Shown here: positions 9,360 to 14,782 of the stretch, one piece after another
How the letters are laid out: each line of letters begins with the position of its first letter
Numbering within the stretch: the first letter of the stretch is position 1
Source: Clostridium sp. CAG:389
GTDB taxonomy: Bacteria > Bacillota > Clostridia > TANB77 > CAG-508
DNA length: 16,935 nt
Direction of reading: 5' to 3'
NCBI GenBank assembly: GCA_000438255.1
Contig: FR901893.1
Location: 1-16,935, forward strand
The notes under the pieces: generated by a model
What the model was told of the DNA's origin: nothing
Database searches by the model: none
Seen by the model: the letters and a program-made list of their open reading frames with translations, nothing else
Translations under genes and position numbers: made by a program

Positions 9360-9818
9360 ATGGAAATGGAAGAAAAGAAACCTGGATGTCCAATTTTAGA
9401 TGTTGATGGTGTTATATCAGGAGGTAAACAATTTGATTTAGATATTACTTTACCAGAAGATAACAGAGATGTTATTTATGGAGTTATAAAAGATTGTTTC
9501 AAAGAACCTGTTAGTGATGCTGTGGTAAAATTAACAGAAATTGCTTATGACTGTGGTAAAGAAGTTAGAAAACCAATAGGTCACACATTTACAGATAAAG
9601 AAGGAGAATTCGTATTTGGTCCTCTTTGCCCTGATAGACATTATGCTATTCAAATTTGGGCAAATGCTACAAAGAAAATAAAAATTTGTGCAAAATGCCA
9701 TCATGAAGGGAAATGCTTAAAAGGTGACAAACATGACAAATGTGATTGTTTTATAGGTGATAAGAAACCTTGCTTTGATGACAAGCCATGTGATGATAAA
9801 AGAGAATGTTGTGAATAA
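9360..9818 (+). CDS. Cys-rich protein with carboxypeptidase-regulatory-like (prealbumin-like) domain
   Basis: A 152-residue soluble protein with no signal peptide or membrane segment. Residues 38-102 look like a carboxypeptidase regulatory-like/SpaA-type beta-sandwich: VIYGVIKDCFKEPVSDAVV followed by the turn motif TDKEGEFVFGPL (78-89). The C-terminal 45 residues are highly charged and hold nine cysteines (110, 113, 119, 128, 130, 138, 144, 150, 151) in CxxC, CxC and CC spacings with His 114/115/125. Four more cysteines are at 10, 46, 65 and 90. Such a tail could bind metal or form disulfide cross-links, as in spore-coat or surface-layer proteins. That is inference, and no family name is assigned. 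The ATG at 9360 has AAAGGATG nine bases upstream. It is the only complete plus-strand gene here, a monocistron between its own promoter and terminator. Confidence 0.85.
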   Translation: MEMEEKKPGCPILDVDGVISGGKQFDLDITLPEDNRDVIYGVIKDCFKEPVSDAVVKLTEIAYDCGKEVRKPIGHTFTDKEGEFVFGPLCPDRHYAIQIWANATKKIKICAKCHHEGKCLKGDKHDKCDCFIGDKKPCFDDKPCDDKRECCE

Positions 9819-9835
9819 TAATTTTCATATTATAT

Positions 9836-9867
9836 AAAAAAGGATGCTATTTATCTAGCATCTTTTT
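9836..9867. terminator. bidirectional intrinsic terminator
   Basis: GATGCTA (9843-9849), a 6-base loop and TAGCATC (9856-9862) form a perfect 7-bp stem. It is flanked by six A residues (9836-9841) on the left and TTTTT (9863-9867) on the right, so it can terminate in both directions. It serves the plus-strand Cys-rich gene (stop 9818) and the minus-strand small-gene cluster that ends at 9892. Confidence 0.85.
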
Positions 9868-9891
9868 GATTGTAAATATATTTTTTTAAAT

Positions 9892-10032
9892 TTATAGTAT
9901 TCCTACTTTTTTTGCAAATTTTTTACCCTTTTTCATCATTTTATTTTTATTCATCATGTTTGTATCACTATACATCATTAATATTCCAGTTGCTATTAAA
10001 CCACCAACTAATAAGCCTTTTGTAAATTTCAT
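9892..10032 (-). CDS. 46-aa Met-rich membrane microprotein
   Basis: A short minus-strand gene starting MKFTKGLLVGG and ending in KKVGIL. Residues 5-21 form a Gly-rich hydrophobic segment (GLLVGGLIATGILMMY). The rest is basic and Met-rich, with three MM pairs (19-20, 26-27, 32-33) and a Lys-rich end. The ribosome site GGGAAGGATAATT precedes the ATG at 10032. The stop at 9892 sits just upstream of the bidirectional terminator. It starts 44 bases after the second TSUP gene on the same strand, so it is probably the last gene of that operon. The shape recalls the N-terminal part of YtxH-like small clostridial proteins, though this likeness rests on memory of the pattern. The MM spacing might bind metal; that is speculation. 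Confidence 0.72.
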   Translation of the reverse strand: MKFTKGLLVGGLIATGILMMYSDTNMMNKNKMMKKGKKFAKKVGIL

Positions 10033-10076
10033 AATTATCCTTCCCTTCGATTTGCCATCGTCTCTTGAAAATATTT

Positions 10077-10484
10077 TCAGATATTTTGTCTGTCAATTTT
10101 ATTTTTATTATGTCCTTTTCTTATTTTTTTATTCTCTTTTATAATGGTATATATTTCATGAATAGCAATTACTGCCAAAAAAATCCCAAAGAATTTTCTT
10201 AATCTATTTACATCTGTGTGAATAGATATATTAGCTCCAACTATGGCTCCTAAAATTCCAAATATTGAAATAATTGTTGCTATTTTGAATTTTATATTCT
10301 TATTTTTGATGTTGACAATTATTGCTACGATTGATGTTGGTATAAAAAATATTAAATTTGTTGCTTGTGCTATGTGTTGTTCTATCCCACACATAAAAGT
10401 TAATAAAAAAATTAGAATAGTTCCTCCTCCCATGCCGGTTCCACTTACTATTCCTGAAACTATTCCTATAATTATTTCTTTCAT
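10077..10484 (-). CDS. half-size TSUP (TauE/SafE) family permease subunit
   Basis: A 135-residue polytopic membrane protein with about four hydrophobic segments and the TSUP N-terminal signature SGTGMGGGTILI near residues 14-25, followed by QATNLIFFIPTS. Full-length TSUP carriers have two such halves in about 250 residues. This one has a single half and a basic C-terminal tail, so it would need to dimerise or pair with the other half-size gene at 10820-11200. TSUP members move sulfite, sulfoacetate, other sulfur or small organic anions; the substrate here is unknown. Start: the frame opens with GTG at 10496 without a ribosome site. ATG at 10484 follows GGTGA and begins directly at the first helix, so it is chosen. 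The gene starts 21 bases after the 70-aa gene. Confidence 0.85.
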   Translation of the reverse strand: MKEIIIGIVSGIVSGTGMGGGTILIFLLTFMCGIEQHIAQATNLIFFIPTSIVAIIVNIKNKNIKFKIATIISIFGILGAIVGANISIHTDVNRLRKFFGIFLAVIAIHEIYTIIKENKKIRKGHNKNKIDRQNI

Positions 10485-10505
10485 GTATTTCACCACACTT
10501 TTATT

Positions 10506-10718
10506 TTATTTATTATTTACGTTTAAATTTTCAAAAATTTCCTCTGCAAGATTTGTCACACATTTATCACATTTTAACATTTGTGAGACTATTTGTTTTC
10601 TTAATTTTTCATCTTCTATGTTATCTGTCAAGTCTAAAAATTTTTGTAATTCATATAGATATTGTTCGTTTTCATTTTTCCATTTACTTCTACATATATT
10701 TGTTATTCTTTTGTTCAT
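10506..10718 (-). CDS. 70-aa CxxC protein of unknown function between two TSUP genes
   Basis: A small soluble protein, probably all-helical, with an amphipathic helix around residues 16-34 and a second helical stretch from 37. It has Cys 9 and a CDKC motif at 50-53. A clear ribosome site (AAGAGGT) lies seven bases before the ATG at 10718, and the gene sits within 21 bases of the following permease gene, so it is very likely translated as part of the operon. I do not recognise the family. It lacks the Cys/His pattern of CsoR/RcnR metal sensors, which sometimes accompany transporters. A redox or metal-responsive partner of the permease is possible, based only on position and the CxxC. Confidence 0.7.
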   Translation of the reverse strand: MNKRITNICRSKWKNENEQYLYELQKFLDLTDNIEDEKLRKQIVSQMLKCDKCVTNLAEEIFENLNVNNK

Positions 10719-10819
10719 TTTCTACCTCTTTCTACAATCACTTTAATATTAACTTATATTTTATGTTTTTTTATATTTTTTTTATGAAATGTCCTTTTTC
10801 CTATATTAATTCCTTTTTT

Positions 10820-11200
10820 CTAATTAAATATCATTTTTATTGCTACATAACATAAAAATATTGTGAATGCGATTTTTAAATATCTTTCTGGTAGTTTTTT
10901 TAATAATTTTGCTCCAATATATCCTCCTATTGCTCCTCCAATTCCACATAATATAGCCACATTCCAATTTATAAAATTTCCTTTATAATAAAATATACTA
11001 CTTGTTAAAACCATTGGAAGTATGCAAAATACTGATGTTCCTCTTGCTTTTTGTGAATCTATTCCTAGTAAATATAAAAATGCTGGTACTAGTATTAATC
11101 CTCCACCTGTTGAAAAAAATCCACTTATTAATCCTGCTATAAATCCTATTAATGATAATCTCATATATTTTTTTAATTGTTCTCTATTTTTTTGAAGCAT
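10820..11200 (-). CDS. half-size TSUP (TauE/SafE) family permease subunit
   Basis: A 126-residue membrane protein with a hydrophilic 12-residue N-terminus and about four hydrophobic segments. It has the TSUP signature SGFFSTGGGLILVPAFLYL (residues 26-44), then the KARGTSVF and GAIGGYIGAKL motifs typical of the family's N-terminal half. It parallels the permease at 10077-10484, suggesting the two assemble into one transporter. It is the first gene of the small cluster. The ATG at 11200 directly follows the U-tract of the terminator hairpin at 11201-11232, and the only ribosome-site-like bases (AGTAGG) are in the hairpin's 3' arm. An internal ATG at 11164 would remove the hydrophilic N-terminus but has no ribosome site. 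No promoter of its own is evident. Confidence 0.85.
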   Translation of the reverse strand: MLQKNREQLKKYMRLSLIGFIAGLISGFFSTGGGLILVPAFLYLLGIDSQKARGTSVFCILPMVLTSSIFYYKGNFINWNVAILCGIGGAIGGYIGAKLLKKLPERYLKIAFTIFLCYVAIKMIFN

Positions 11201-11232
11201 AAAAAAACCTACTTTTCTTTTTAAGTAGGTTT
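11201..11232 (-). terminator. intrinsic terminator after rarA, abutting the next start codon
   Basis: On the minus strand AAACCTACTT (11223-11232) and AAGTAGGTTT (11205-11214) form a perfect 10-bp stem around an 8-base A-rich loop. A T-run (complement of 11201-11204, continuous with the stem's last Ts) follows. It lies about 50 bases past the rarA stop. The T-run is immediately followed by the ATG of the TSUP gene, with AGTAGG of the 3' arm at ribosome-site distance, so it could also control that gene. Confidence 0.85.
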
Positions 11233-11281
11233 CCCATTTTTTACTTTTTTATTTAATTTTTTTAAAATTTTTTAATTTGTA

Positions 11282-12526
11282 CTAATCAGGTATATTTTCA
11301 TCTTTTATATAATATTTTGTTCCGACCATTTTATCTGGTAAATATTGTTGTTCTACCCAATGTCCTGGAAAATCATGTGGATATAAATATCCTTCATGAT
11401 ATCCTAGTTTTTTCATGTCTTCTATTGGTGCATTTCTTATATGCATAGGAATTGTTCCTGTATCTTTATTTTGCACATCTTCTAATGCTTTATTTATTGC
11501 CATATATGATGCATTTGATTTTTTGGATGTTGCTACATATACAGCAGCTTCTGAAAGTAATATTCTTGCTTCTGGCATTCCCACCATGTGTACTGCTTGC
11601 ATTGCCGCATTTGCTACAACTAGTGCATTTGGATTTGCCATACCAACATCTTCTGATGCGGCAATAACAATTCTTCTTGCCAAAAACATTGGGTCTTCTC
11701 CTCCATTCAAAGCTCTTGCCAAATAAAATACTGTTGCATCTGGGTCTGAACCTCTCATAGATTTAATAAATGCACTTACATTGTCATAATGTGTGTCACC
11801 TTTTTTATCAAAAATTGCTTTTCTGCTTTGAACACAATTTTTAATAACTTCATCTGTTATGTGAATATATCCATCTGATTCCATATTTGTAGTAAGTACT
11901 GCTATTTCTAAACCATTTAAAGCTGTTCTAACATCTCCATTTGATATAACTGCTAGTTTTTTTAATGTATCATCTTCAACTTTTATACTATATTGTTTTA
12001 GTCCATCTTCTCTTGTTAATGAATTTTTTAAAATTGTATATATATTTTCTTCTGTTAATGGTTCTAATTTTATAACCATTGATCTTGATATTAAAGCTTT
12101 ATTTACTTCAAAATATGGATTTTCAGTTGTTGCTCCTATCAAAATAATAAGTCCATTTTCTACATATGGAAGCAAAGCATCTTGTTGTAATTTATTAAAT
12201 CTGTGAATCTCATCAATAAATAATATGCTTTTCCCTGTTGGATTTATCATAAAATTTTTAGTTTCTTCTATTACTTTTTTTATGTCGGCTACACCTGCTG
12301 TTACAGCATTTATTTTATAAAATTTGTATTTTGTCGTTTCACTTATTACTTTTGCTAGCGATGTTTTTCCACACCCTGGTGGTCCAAATAATATAATACT
12401 AGATAGTCTGTCTGCTTTTATTGTTCTATATAATATCTTGTCTTTTCCAAGTACATGTTCTTGTCCAACATATTCATCTAGTGTTTTTGGTCTCATTCTG
12501 TATGCTAATGGTTCATTATTGTTCAT
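11282..12526 (-). CDS. rarA: replication-associated recombination protein A (AAA+ ATPase)
   Basis: RarA/MgsA, a clamp-loader-like AAA+ ATPase that acts at stalled replication forks with single-stranded DNA-binding protein. It opens with PLAYRMRPKTLDEYVGQEH, the family's N-terminal hallmark. Walker A GPPGCGKT is at 48-55, Walker B FIDEIHRF around D105-H108, sensor 1 TTEN at 133-136 and the arginine finger near R148. The sensor-2 region is GDVRTALNGLE. The C-terminal MgsA tetramerisation domain ends with YLYPHDFPGHWVEQQYLPD, also characteristic. Length of about 414 residues is normal. The frame extends to 12571, but TAGGAG lies seven bases ahead of the ATG at 12526 (four ahead of the adjacent ATG at 12529), so the start is placed here. 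It is the last gene of the HD-ruvA-rarA operon, 56 bases after ruvA. Confidence 0.95.
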   Translation of the reverse strand: MNNNEPLAYRMRPKTLDEYVGQEHVLGKDKILYRTIKADRLSSIILFGPPGCGKTSLAKVISETTKYKFYKINAVTAGVADIKKVIEETKNFMINPTGKSILFIDEIHRFNKLQQDALLPYVENGLIILIGATTENPYFEVNKALISRSMVIKLEPLTEENIYTILKNSLTREDGLKQYSIKVEDDTLKKLAVISNGDVRTALNGLEIAVLTTNMESDGYIHITDEVIKNCVQSRKAIFDKKGDTHYDNVSAFIKSMRGSDPDATVFYLARALNGGEDPMFLARRIVIAASEDVGMANPNALVVANAAMQAVHMVGMPEARILLSEAAVYVATSKKSNASYMAINKALEDVQNKDTGTIPMHIRNAPIEDMKKLGYHEGYLYPHDFPGHWVEQQYLPDKMVGTKYYIKDENIPD

Positions 12527-12582
12527 CATTTTTCTCCTAAAATCATCCTGGATATTGAGATAAGTCATCAATCTCTAACTTT

Positions 12583-13212
12583 TTATTTTCCAAGTATTGT
12601 TAATCCTTTTCTTATTAGTTCTTCTGTTGACATATCTTCTTTTGCTAATTTATCAAATGCTTTTTCAATTTCCTTTTTGTTATATCCTAGAACTTGCAAT
12701 GCTGCCATTGCTTCTTGAATTTTCTCTTCGTTTTCTATTCTTTCTTCTAGTTTTGTTTTTACTGAATTTAGTCCTTTTGAAGCTTTTGTTAATTCTTGAA
12801 TTTGTTGTTCTTTTTTCATTTTGTCTTTTAATTCTAAAATTATCCTTTGTGCTGATTTAGCTCCTATCCCTGGTATCTGTGTTAGTGTTTTTACATCTTC
12901 TGATATTATTGCTAATGCAAATTCTGTTGGTTCACATACGTCAAGCATTGCTACTGCTGTTTTGGCTCCTATTCCACTTACTGATATTAGTAATTCGAAC
13001 ATTCTTAATTCTTCTAAACTGTTAAATCCAAATATACTTATATCATCTTCTCTTACTTTATAATATGTGTGTACTTTTACTGTTTCCCCTATATTTCCTA
13101 ATTTATCTATTCCTGATTCTGACATAAATACTTTGTATCCTAGCCCGCCAACATCTATTACTATGTATCCTGTCATTTTCATTTCTAGTGTTCCTTTTAT
13201 ATATGCTAACAT
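12583..13212 (-). CDS. ruvA: Holliday junction branch-migration protein RuvA
   Basis: DNA-binding subunit of the RuvAB branch-migration complex, 209 residues (usual about 200). Domain I is an OB fold at 1-63 starting MLAYIKGTLE. It keeps the acidic pin E55-D56 in REDDISIFGF, which separates strands at the junction. Domain II has two helix-hairpin-helix motifs, VSGIGAKTAVAML (78-90) and IPGIGAKSAQRIILEL (113-128). A charged linker leads to domain III (about 162-209), which contacts RuvB. The ribosome site AGGGAG is well placed before the ATG at 13212. The usual partner ruvB is not adjacent, since rarA follows instead, so ruvB must lie elsewhere. Transcribed with the HD gene 70 bases upstream. 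Confidence 0.96.
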   Translation of the reverse strand: MLAYIKGTLEMKMTGYIVIDVGGLGYKVFMSESGIDKLGNIGETVKVHTYYKVREDDISIFGFNSLEELRMFELLISVSGIGAKTAVAMLDVCEPTEFALAIISEDVKTLTQIPGIGAKSAQRIILELKDKMKKEQQIQELTKASKGLNSVKTKLEERIENEEKIQEAMAALQVLGYNKKEIEKAFDKLAKEDMSTEELIRKGLTILGK

Positions 13213-13282
13213 AATTTTTCTCCCTCTATTTTAATGTTCTTTTTTATATGATGTTCTAAATAGAAACGTCTCAAAGATGACA

Positions 13283-13837
13283 TTATATATCATAAAAATA
13301 AGTTGCTTCTAGGTCTGCTTCATGCATTAATAATGCTAATGGATATTTTTTATATGCTGCTCCTATTGTATTATACAATTCTTTTGGTTCTGTATAACCC
13401 ATATGCCAGCGTATTGAATATTTTTCTTCTGGTGTTAATTTCATATATTCTGTTATCATCATTACTGATTTTTCTCCATGTCCATATGGTATTGTATCAT
13501 CTATTGTATAATATGGAACTTTTTCCCATACTCCTAATGCATTTTTGGCATTTCTGTAATCTACTTTATAAAAGTTTGCTTTGCATAAGTCATGTAATAA
13601 TGGTACTAGTATTAATGTTTCTGGATTTACATTTAGTGGTTCTATGTTTGTTTCTACTTTATGTTTTAGTATTTCATATACTTTCATACTGTGTTCTACT
13701 AGTCCTCCTTCATAATCTCCATGAAATCTTGTGCTTGCTGGTGCTGTGAAAAAATCTGTTTTTTCTATAAATTCTATTAATTCTTCTATTCCTTCTCTTT
13801 TAACTTGTTTTAATAATGCTAAAAATTGTTCTTTCAT
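13283..13837 (-). CDS. HD-domain hydrolase (phosphohydrolase family)
   Basis: A 184-residue HD-superfamily metal-dependent hydrolase with all expected ligands: H49 (GGLVEHSMKV), the paired H82-D83 (LLHDLCK), H120 (YGHGEKSV), H145 (IRWHMGY) and D175 (MHEADLEATY). This five-part pattern, with GHGE after the HD pair, matches the HD part of YhaM-type 3'-5' exoribonucleases and related stand-alone hydrolases. The OB-fold nucleic-acid-binding part of YhaM is absent, so the substrate (nucleotide or RNA end) is not determinable. The ATG at 13837 has AAAGGTG at good distance. It is the first gene of the operon with ruvA and rarA, about 37 bases after the predicted transcription start, and may act in nucleic-acid turnover linked to repair. 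Confidence 0.9.
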   Translation of the reverse strand: MKEQFLALLKQVKREGIEELIEFIEKTDFFTAPASTRFHGDYEGGLVEHSMKVYEILKHKVETNIEPLNVNPETLILVPLLHDLCKANFYKVDYRNAKNALGVWEKVPYYTIDDTIPYGHGEKSVMMITEYMKLTPEEKYSIRWHMGYTEPKELYNTIGAAYKKYPLALLMHEADLEATYFYDI

Positions 13838-13880
13838 ATTTTCACCTTTTCCTTTTTATTTTTATATATTTTCTTTGCAT

Positions 13881-13909
13881 ATTATATAGATTTAATATTA
13901 AAAAGTCAA
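13881..13909 (-). promoter_or_regulatory. strong sigma-A-type promoter of the HD-ruvA-rarA operon
   Basis: On the minus strand TTGACT (13904-13909), a 17-base spacer and TATAAT (13881-13886) match the housekeeping consensus at 11 of 12 positions with ideal spacing. The start is expected near 13874, giving a short leader before the HD gene's ribosome site. No operator-like repeat is seen next to it. Confidence 0.8.
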
Positions 13910-13954
13910 TAGGCTTTACAAATTTTTGTTTGCATTTTGTTACTTTATCGTATA

Positions 13955-13996
13955 ATAAAAAACTCGACTATTAATTTTAAGTTTAATAATCAAGTT
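13955..13996 (-). terminator. intrinsic terminator of the Rpn-fragment gene
   Basis: In the minus-strand RNA AACTTGATTATTAA (from 13996 down to 13983) pairs with TTAATAGTCGAGTT (13974 to 13961). The stem is 14 bp with two G-U pairs around an 8-base loop, followed by TTTTATTA. On the plus strand both G-U positions become C-A mismatches, so termination is directed to the minus strand. It separates this gene (stop at 14021) from the downstream HD operon promoter. Confidence 0.75.
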
Positions 13997-14020
13997 TTTG
14001 TTCCTACTTATTGTACATAA

Positions 14021-14344
14021 TTATATATCTTTCTTTATTTCTTCTATTTCTTTTTTTGTTAATCCTGTTGCCTCTTCAACTTGCTCTACTGTCATTTTCA
14101 TTTTTAGTAGTTTTTTTGCAACATTTATTTTTTCTTCTTTCTTTCCGTTCTTCTTTACCGTTCCTTTATTCCGTTCCTTTATCCCTTCTTCTTTTCCAAT
14201 CTTAGTTGCATGGCTTATTGCACTTATTCTATCCATTTCCCACTTTTCTCTTAGTTCTGCAAGTCTTCTTAATTCTGCATCTCCTGTTAAGTAATTCATC
14301 TCTTCTCTTGCTTTTTTTAATGTTTCATTTTTATTTTCTGCCAT
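14021..14344 (-). CDS. stand-alone C-terminal domain of an Rpn-family (PD-(D/E)XK) protein
   Basis: The reading frame (open up to 14407) matches the C-terminal part of Rpn recombination-promoting nuclease/putative transposase proteins. It has the segment KINQWLAFID, then LRRLAELREKWEMDRIS, a Lys/Glu/Gly-rich linker, and the closing helical pair AKKLLKMKMTVEQVEEATGLTKKEIEEI. The N-terminal nuclease core, normally about 200 residues, is missing, and an in-frame TAG lies just upstream of 14407. Start: AAGGAG is nine bases before the ATG at 14344, while a predicted promoter places transcription start at about 14407, so the upstream ATG would be leaderless. The 107-residue product is therefore preferred. 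It has its own promoter and terminator. It is either a decayed remnant or an expressed antitoxin-like domain similar to the small intragenic Rpn proteins. Confidence 0.75.
   Translation of the reverse strand: MAENKNETLKKAREEMNYLTGDAELRRLAELREKWEMDRISAISHATKIGKEEGIKERNKGTVKKNGKKEEKINVAKKLLKMKMTVEQVEEATGLTKKEIEEIKKDI
14145..14183. repeat. three tandem copies of a 13-bp repeat inside the Rpn fragment
   Basis: Read on the plus strand the units are CCGTTCTTCTTTA (14145-14157), CCGTTCCTTTATT (14158-14170) and CCGTTCCTTTATC (14171-14183). The last two differ at one base. Thirteen is not a multiple of three, so gain or loss of one unit would shift the frame; three units (39 bp) are in frame. They encode the charged linker around IKERNKGTVKKNG. 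Confidence 0.8.
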
Positions 14345-14413
14345 ATTCACCAACTCCTTATTATTATCGTCGATAAATGCCAACCACTGATTGATTTTTT
14401 CATTCATATTTAA

Positions 14414-14442
14414 ATTATACTAAATTATTTTGTATATTTCAA
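14414..14442 (-). promoter_or_regulatory. sigma-A-type promoter of the Rpn-fragment gene
   Basis: On the minus strand TTGAAA (14437-14442), a 17-base spacer and TATAAT (14414-14419) are near consensus. The expected start is about 14407, which coincides with the A of the first in-frame ATG. This argues that translation begins at the downstream ATG (14344), which has a good ribosome site. Confidence 0.7.
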
Positions 14443-14729
14443 CACTATTTAGTAAATATTTATTATTTATTTACAATTAAAAAGACAATTATAGACTATA
14501 AATTATTAAAATTATGTACAAATTATAAGTGTATTAGGGTTATCAACACTTTTATTAATTTTTTTATAAATGTTTGGGATAATTTCTAGATTTAATAATA
14601 TTCTGTTTTTAATCCTTATTTTTTAATTTTTGAGATTTTGCTTCGAAATTAAGCTTTTTAGATTAATTTAAGATTTTTTAATTTTATGTTTTTCCTAAGT
14701 TGTTTGATTTAAATTTTTTTATTTTAAAT
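14443..14729. other. A/T-rich intergenic stretch with no recognisable gene
   Basis: This stretch lies between the Rpn-fragment promoter and the hairpin after dapL. All six frames are broken by stops and I see no ribosome site followed by a credible frame. It does not read as a nuclease-domain remnant in any frame by eye. It has long T/A runs, a weak 6-bp inverted repeat (AAGTGT at 14527-14532 with ACACTT at 14546-14551) and one DnaA-box-like TTATCAACA (14540-14548) that stands alone. Confidence 0.6.
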
Positions 14730-14761
14730 AGCCATGCAATTGTCTTATTAATTGCATGGCT
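14730..14761. terminator. 12-bp hairpin after dapL
   Basis: AGCCATGCAATT (14730-14741) and AATTGCATGGCT (14750-14761) form a perfect 12-bp stem with an 8-base loop, 21 bases past the dapL stop. The U-tract on the minus strand is poor (ATTTAAAATAAAA), so this may be a weak terminator or a 3'-end stabilising hairpin. Confidence 0.6.
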
Positions 14762-14782
14762 TTATATTACCATAATTTTATG

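Noticed and set aside
12527..12571. Longer rarA start (TTG/ATG at 12571/12568)
   Set aside because: There is no ribosome site there, the extra residues are not part of the RarA family, and a clear TAGGAG precedes the ATG pair at 12526-12529.
14540..14548. DnaA-box-like TTATCAACA in the intergenic stretch, as a hint of a replication origin
   Set aside because: It is a single copy without clustered boxes or origin-linked genes (dnaA, dnaN) nearby, so it is expected by chance in such AT-rich DNA.
14408..14782. Possible remnant of the missing Rpn nuclease domain upstream of the fragment
   Set aside because: I could not find nuclease-like residues in any frame. The stretch looks non-coding and contains a promoter and the dapL 3' hairpin.
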